Positions 58,829 through 64,000 of a stretch of 64,000 bases of DNA are shown here, one piece after another. Every line of letters begins with the position of its first letter. Position 1 is the stretch's first letter. The translations under genes were made by a program, and so were the position numbers. Below the pieces are notes generated by a model that was not told the origin of the DNA, ran no database searches, and saw only the letters and a program-made list of their open reading frames with translations. Source of the stretch: Lucifuga dentata (taxonomy: Eukaryota; Chordata; Actinopteri; Ophidiiformes; Bythitidae); the NCBI GenBank assembly GCA_014773175.1, contig VXCM01000811.1, positions 238,012-302,011 on the forward strand. The letters run 5' to 3'.

Positions 58829-59701
58829 CAGCTTGAAATCTAGATTGACTTGTGCTTAATGATGTAGGTTATCTTGAAAAATAAAATGTCAGCCTGTTCT
58901 AATGGCCTGCATCCATCAGAGCTGAGTCTCTTGGAGGAAGTGCGTCAGCATGGCAGAGTTGGAGCAGGAAAAACTGAAGAGTGAAGCAGTAACCATGTTT
59001 TTCAATGAATCATTGTTTCGGGGGGTAATTTTCAGTTATCCTAAATTTCCTTTTGATTCCTACAACACTGACACTGCAGTCTTCTTTTTCCCGGATCTGG
59101 CCCCCTAAGGGAAAACTGATCAACCCCTAACTGGTGCCATATGAGAGGCGTTTACGTAGATTAAGCAACAGCTGCTTTGTAATGCAGCATTATGTTTGAT
59201 GTAAATGTTCAGTATCTATACAGAATATCCTGCACCTACAAGCTGCAAGTGATCCTTTATAAATATTAGCAGTAAAAATGTATTAAAGCATCAAATGCGT
59301 TCATTGTGATGGAGTGTTGGCATGTAGATACATGTATTGAAAACTCCCAAAACTGTAAATACAAGTTTTTACACCAAATGAAATCAAAAATAATTTTTCC
59401 AAAATTTCTGTATATCTCCAATTTAGTGTATTTTTCGTTCAAACAAGGCTGAGATACAAAGTTTTTACTTAAAAACAGCACTGTATAGTTTATGTTGAAC
59501 GTTATGCATAATTATAGTTGAAATGTTGCGGAGTAGAGCTAAATGCATATGTTCAAGTAAAGTAGAAACATCTCAAAATTGTATTTAATTACTTGACAGT
59601 ACTTGATTTAATGTATATAGTTACTTTCCGCTTCTGAAGATGACTTTGACCACCATATTTGTCCTCAAAGATTGACATGTTGTATGGTATGTTACATGCT
59701 G

Positions 59702-59715
59702 CTGCCCTCTAGTGT
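59702..59715 (-). promoter_or_regulatory. CTCF-like motif
   Basis: On the - strand ACACTAGAGGGCAG, one mismatch to CCACTAGAGGGCAG. Confidence 0.35.
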
Positions 59716-62700
59716 TCAAAAGGAGAACTCCACTAGAACTAGCGGAGAAATCGGCATGATGTATGCCACATAATAACCCACACCAGTTTTTGTCCCATTA
59801 ATAATCCCTTTCAGAATACATGACATCTGTTACAATGTGTGGTTTGCTTGGTTTATTCCTGTTTCAGTAACTACACCAAGAAAGAAAGCAGTCTGGGAAT
59901 CTCCAAAAAGAAACATATAACACCTGATGTTTCTTCTCACCCTTTCAGTTTTCTGTTCACTATTTATTATTGTGCATTGCACTTGATAATTATGTACATC
60001 CTGTAAGGGTCAGCAGAACATGTGAAGAGAATTTTACACCATGTAGTAATACTTTAACAGCAGATAGGCAAACATATCAAATCTGATCATTTTCCATACA
60101 TACCACAAGTTCAAATAACACACACATCCATTGACTACAATCTATAGGTTAGCTTTTATCATTGGAGTAAGACTGTAGACTGAGATTTCAGTCAGCGAGG
60201 GAGTGTATGCAGGTTATCTTATTTGGGTCCTCAGTGTAAATGGAACATCTTATCAGTTCCTGTTTCTGTGTCACCAATGAAAGCAGGAGCCTGTAGATCA
60301 GGATCTCTTTAAAACGTTCAACCTGGATCCCAGTTTCTTCCTGGGGCACCAAGTCAATATATATCAATACAGAATATTTCACTTATTATGTGGGGAAACT
60401 CCACACAAACCAGTTCAGGAAACAGCCAGAGTCTCTTTCCACTGGTCTGTATTCAGTCAACATCCTCAAGCAAGCTGGGAAACAAGAAGCAAGCTGGGAA
60501 TCATGGTAAAGCATGTAAATTCTGGAATAGAGGGCTTAAGTGGTGATGATGATGATTAACAACCTGAAAGCTGTCTCATCTCTCATCAAATACTCAAAAA
60601 CAGACAGTGTTATGATGGAACAAAATCAAACGTTTTATGAACATATGACAGCAAATATAAAACTTCTATGTGTCAAAATGATTCATAACACACCGCTGTA
60701 CTGCTACCAAACTCAAACATAAAACAGCTGACAGATGAAGATGTCCAAGTGTCGTGTCCATAATGAAAATTTCAATCCTCAAAACATAAATCTTCACAAT
60801 TTCAGTAAATGCCTCCAGTTACAACTGATGCTAATATGAATATATATATTTTTTGTTTTTGCATATACTGTTCAATGACCCAAGAGCTTTATCTCAGAGT
60901 TGTGAAATACTTTTTACATGAGACGATGCCAGCAGACCAAAATGCAGACCAAAAGCTACAGAGAAACATATAGAGGAGAACATATTAGCCAGCACATTCA
61001 TCAAAGTATATGGATAGAGTTACGTTCAGTACAGTCAAGTTTCAAACTGTTACAGATGTTGAAAAAACCACCTGCGTCATACTTATACAGTTGAGATGAT
61101 ATTGTGTCCAGAAACATATTTACTCTTATCAGAAAATAAATAAAATTGTCAGTGCTGTGACAGATTTCAAGTCAAAAAAAATAAACAAATCACATCAAGT
61201 ATCAAAGGAAGCATGATGCATGTTGGTTCTGCATGAAATCAGCAATTAAAGATATGAAGCCACAAGATATGGTAAAGTATTAGCATTCAGTTAAAATTCA
61301 TTCATTCCAATTTTCAACATAGTTTACAGTACATATCATCCTAAAACAAAATTATCTTTTGAAATCATAATCAGCCCACATTTCTTGCTGCACTGTAGGT
61401 GTGAGTGAAGACAGAGGCACCAAAAATCTGATGAGCCGGGCTGCTGCGTTTAAATATGCTCGAGGATTTTTGGATCATTATGCTGCATTCACTGAGGAAA
61501 CTATTAAAACAAAAAACAAAACAAAAAAAAAAAAGNAAAAAAAAAAAAGTAGTAAAATAGTGGCTAATTTTTCAGTTGGTGAATTATCCCTGTTAACTTT
61601 ACATTGGGATTTATCATTTATTAAAATCCAGTTTTAAACATCTTTTCCTGCAAAATTCAGGAAAAAATTATTTGTGAAAACTCCAAAGGTGGTAAAATGC
61701 TTTAAAAAAAAAAATGCTTTTTTTAAAATGCTTTTTTTTACATTAAAAATTACATTATGATACTAAATAATGTGAATAAATAATATGCAAATAATTTTTC
61801 ACTTAGATGGAACAGATGTGGCAAATTTCACTCTGAACTTTTTTATGCTATAAGGAATAATCAAATGTACCTCATACTTTTAGTGACACAATTGATGCTA
61901 AATCTGATTTTCACTAAACAAAAAAAAAAAAAAANAAAAAAAAAAAAAAAAACAAACAAAAAAAAAGAATACATATTGGCTTTGTGTTTGATGTAACAAC
62001 TTATAGTAACTAACATTTCAAAGGTCAGATCCTGACATTGTGGCAGGGTTTTTAAAAAAAAATTATTTCTAAATCATTCATAAAAATGAGAATACGCTGT
62101 TATTGAACACTGAGACTTCATATATTTCAACATAATGGCCCAAAAATCCTGAACTTGTTCTTGTCATACAGTAACTGAGTTAAATCAAAAGCAGCAGCAA
62201 TTATACACAAAAATAACAAAATGAAGATGGAACAAATGAGCCAGTAAATAAATAACAGACTTTCCTTCAAAGCTGCACTAATAAAGGCGTCACTTTGTGC
62301 TTTCATGGATCTTATTGGTTGCTTTCATTCACAAACAGATTCACTGAGCGAGTATTCATTATTGAACTGTACATGTGCTATTCCTACATTATACAACCCT
62401 AGAGAGCACACAAAGCTTGATCACATCAGACATACTTATGATAAGGGACTGTCCTACAATATTTATGTTGTATCTGTTATATATCGTCAGGAATGGAAAT
62501 TTTAAAAGCATTTTGACCTGTTTTCATTGTAGACACCATGTTTCTTTCTTTAATTTCATCTGCACCTTCCTAACACTTATAATATTAGATACTGTAGATT
62601 ATTAATTTATACCTCAAAATAGCCCATTTGCAATTGAAAACAGACTTATTATTCTACCCCTATAATAGATCATTTTTTGGGCAAATGGCTGGATTGCTGT

Positions 62701-63024
62701 TAAATGCTTCTTGTGCCTTACAGACTAATCTGCCCTGTGAATCTTTATTTGAGCCATCTGTGTTCATGTAACTCCCTGATGTGTTTTTCTCTTATCTTGC
62801 GTCTCCATTCTTCCTTTCTTATGTCTCCTCTCGTGGTTTATCTCCTTCGTGGCAGAATCAAATGTCTCTTTGCCTGTCAGGAATCACGGTGACTCTGCTT
62901 TGATAAGTGTGTTCAGAGCGAAAGATACTCGACAAGGAAGGACTATAGAGCTACAAGGAGTCGCTTGTTGTCACGATTACACTGTTAGTCTGGGCATGGT
63001 AGTATGCTAGGGATGCACCAGATG

Positions 63025-63110
<86 letters not shown>
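63025..63110. repeat. Compound (GT)n microsatellite
   Basis: Three GT blocks separated by ATAT. Confidence 0.9.
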
Positions 63111-63112
<2 letters not shown>

Positions 63113-63413
63113 TCAGAAGCATGGGTCACAGGTATAAAGGCAAATGTTGCGGGGTGGGTAAGATGAGAGAATCAGCAGAAACTCCTCACTCACTTCCTGT
63201 CACTCTTTTCTCAATAGAGCGCTTTTTGTCCTTGGCTTTCAAATTCCGACCAGGCGTCATTCAGTTCCATGAAAATCATCTTGGCATATTGTTCATAGGG
63301 CTGTCCTGTCGCCTGCAACGGAATACATTAAAAAAAAACAAAACCACACTATCATTACTGAACTCATAAGAAAATTATCTTCAAGTTTGTTACATTCAGG
63401 CCAAATCGGTGAC

Positions 63414-63468
63414 GTCAAAGCAGGTGTCTTACCCTTGGCAAACACCTGGATACAAAGCCTGCTTTGAC
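63414..63468. repeat. Inverted repeat, 11-bp arms
   Basis: GTCAAAGCAGG at 63414-63424 and CCTGCTTTGAC at 63458-63468 are exact reverse complements. CAGGTGT (63421-63427) and ACACCTG (63442-63448) form an inner alternative pairing. Confidence 0.8.
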
Positions 63469-63928
63469 ATTCACCGAGTGGATGGGAAACCAAGTTCCAT
63501 GTCTGAGAAAACCAAAACATATAAGTGCTTTCAGTACTGTTAGAGTCCTGGCTTCACAAAACAGAGCAGCCTTGGATTTTCTTTTAGCAGCCCGGTTCTG
63601 ATTGTTGCACCTTTGTGCCTGACTACAATGCAAACATTGCTGATTTAGTCAATCACCTTCATGATACAGCTAAGTCTGTTCACTAGGGTGAAAGCTCTTA
63701 GTTTGATCGGTTGAAGTCTACGTTTGAATCACTGGCTTATCGGATTGTTGAAGCAGTGATTACTTTAAGTGTTTCCATTGTTTTTTGTTTTTTTTTTAAT
63801 CTTTGTTTACATTTTATGTGGAAAAAAATTGATTCATATCTGTTACAAGATACATTCATGCACCAACAACCCTTAATTCATCAACATTAGCATTTGGCTT
63901 ATCTGAATTTCCTTTTATCTTTATTGAT

Positions 63929-64000
63929 ATAAATATGGCTGACATGATGCAAAGAAGAAAGGTGGATATACTTTGTGTTCAAGAGACCAGGTGGAAAGGT
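63929..64000 (+). mobile_element. Start of a LINE endonuclease domain, cut by window edge
   Basis: The + strand frame from ATG at 63935 reads MADMMQRRKVDILCVQETRW and ends KG at the edge. The VDILCVQETRW motif is the first catalytic block (with its glutamate) of the AP-type endonuclease of non-LTR retrotransposons. Sequence just upstream does not look coding, so the 5' end may be missing or decayed. Clade not assignable from 22 residues. Confidence 0.75.

Larger units (their letters stand above)
56641..63928. other. Intergenic, no gene recognised
   Basis: AT-rich, with GT tracts at 58776 and 63025, poly-A runs with Ns at 61536 and 61935, and a CTCF-like motif at 59702. Two short frames are discussed as findings; none is a convincing gene. 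Confidence 0.5.

Noticed and set aside
63004..63369. 121-codon + strand frame with Cys/Val repeats
   Set aside because: Begins in a compound GT microsatellite; no similarity after it.
63690..63750. GTTTGAATC resembling a tRNA T-loop
   Set aside because: No matching acceptor stem or D and anticodon arms nearby.
1..64000. CRISPR arrays, operons, phage or plasmid-like modules
   Set aside because: No regularly spaced repeats, bacterial gene clusters or ribosome-binding patterns; the window is vertebrate nuclear DNA.

Overview
The window is nuclear DNA of a bony fish, probably a percomorph teleost. It is AT-rich and intron-rich, with GT-AG splicing, many CA/GT, TC and A/T microsatellites, and fragments of fish-type interspersed repeats. 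I recognise two protein genes, and they face each other. At the left is the last coding exon of lurap1 (leucine-rich adaptor protein 1) on the + strand, 2920-3789; its first exon must lie upstream of the window. On the - strand, from about 41.7 kb down to 20.7 kb, is a complete leptin receptor gene, lepr. No bacterial, viral or CRISPR-like system is present.

lepr can be followed exon by exon. There is one 5' untranslated exon in a GC-rich promoter patch, then 19 coding exons. All intron phases agree, giving an uninterrupted frame of 1134 codons plus stop (1139 if a start codon made by splicing is used). The protein has the full long-form layout: signal peptide, N-terminal receptor region, first cytokine-receptor module with WSDWS, Ig-like domain, second cytokine-receptor module with a second WSDWS, two membrane-proximal FnIII domains, one membrane helix, a Box 1, and a tail that keeps the three signalling tyrosine motifs (YTTV, YYLG, YLPQ).

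Region by region. 1-2919 is lurap1 intron with a short hAT-type element. 2920 to about 5230 is the lurap1 last exon and 3' UTR. About 5.2-20.5 kb is the space between the two 3' ends; it holds a second small hAT MITE, a LINE-derived repeat with a palindrome, a dead mariner fragment, and a 1.8-kb hAT element with a broken ZMYM1-like transposase and a perfect 8-bp target duplication. 20.5-41.7 kb is lepr. 41.7-64 kb is gene-poor flank with microsatellites, LINE-derived repeats and, at the right edge, the start of a LINE endonuclease.

The most useful observations are: (1) a lepr initiation codon that may be split across the first intron, plus a four-codon-spaced upstream ORF in good context; (2) a NAGNAG acceptor at the Ig-domain exon; (3) a family of roughly 0.6-kb long-inverted-repeat elements, with two full copies and one partial copy here; (4) two exact 67-nt duplications, each split by a single N, which look like unmerged contig overlaps; (5) CTCF-like and CRE-like motif groups around lepr. 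I found nothing that I would call a new biological system.
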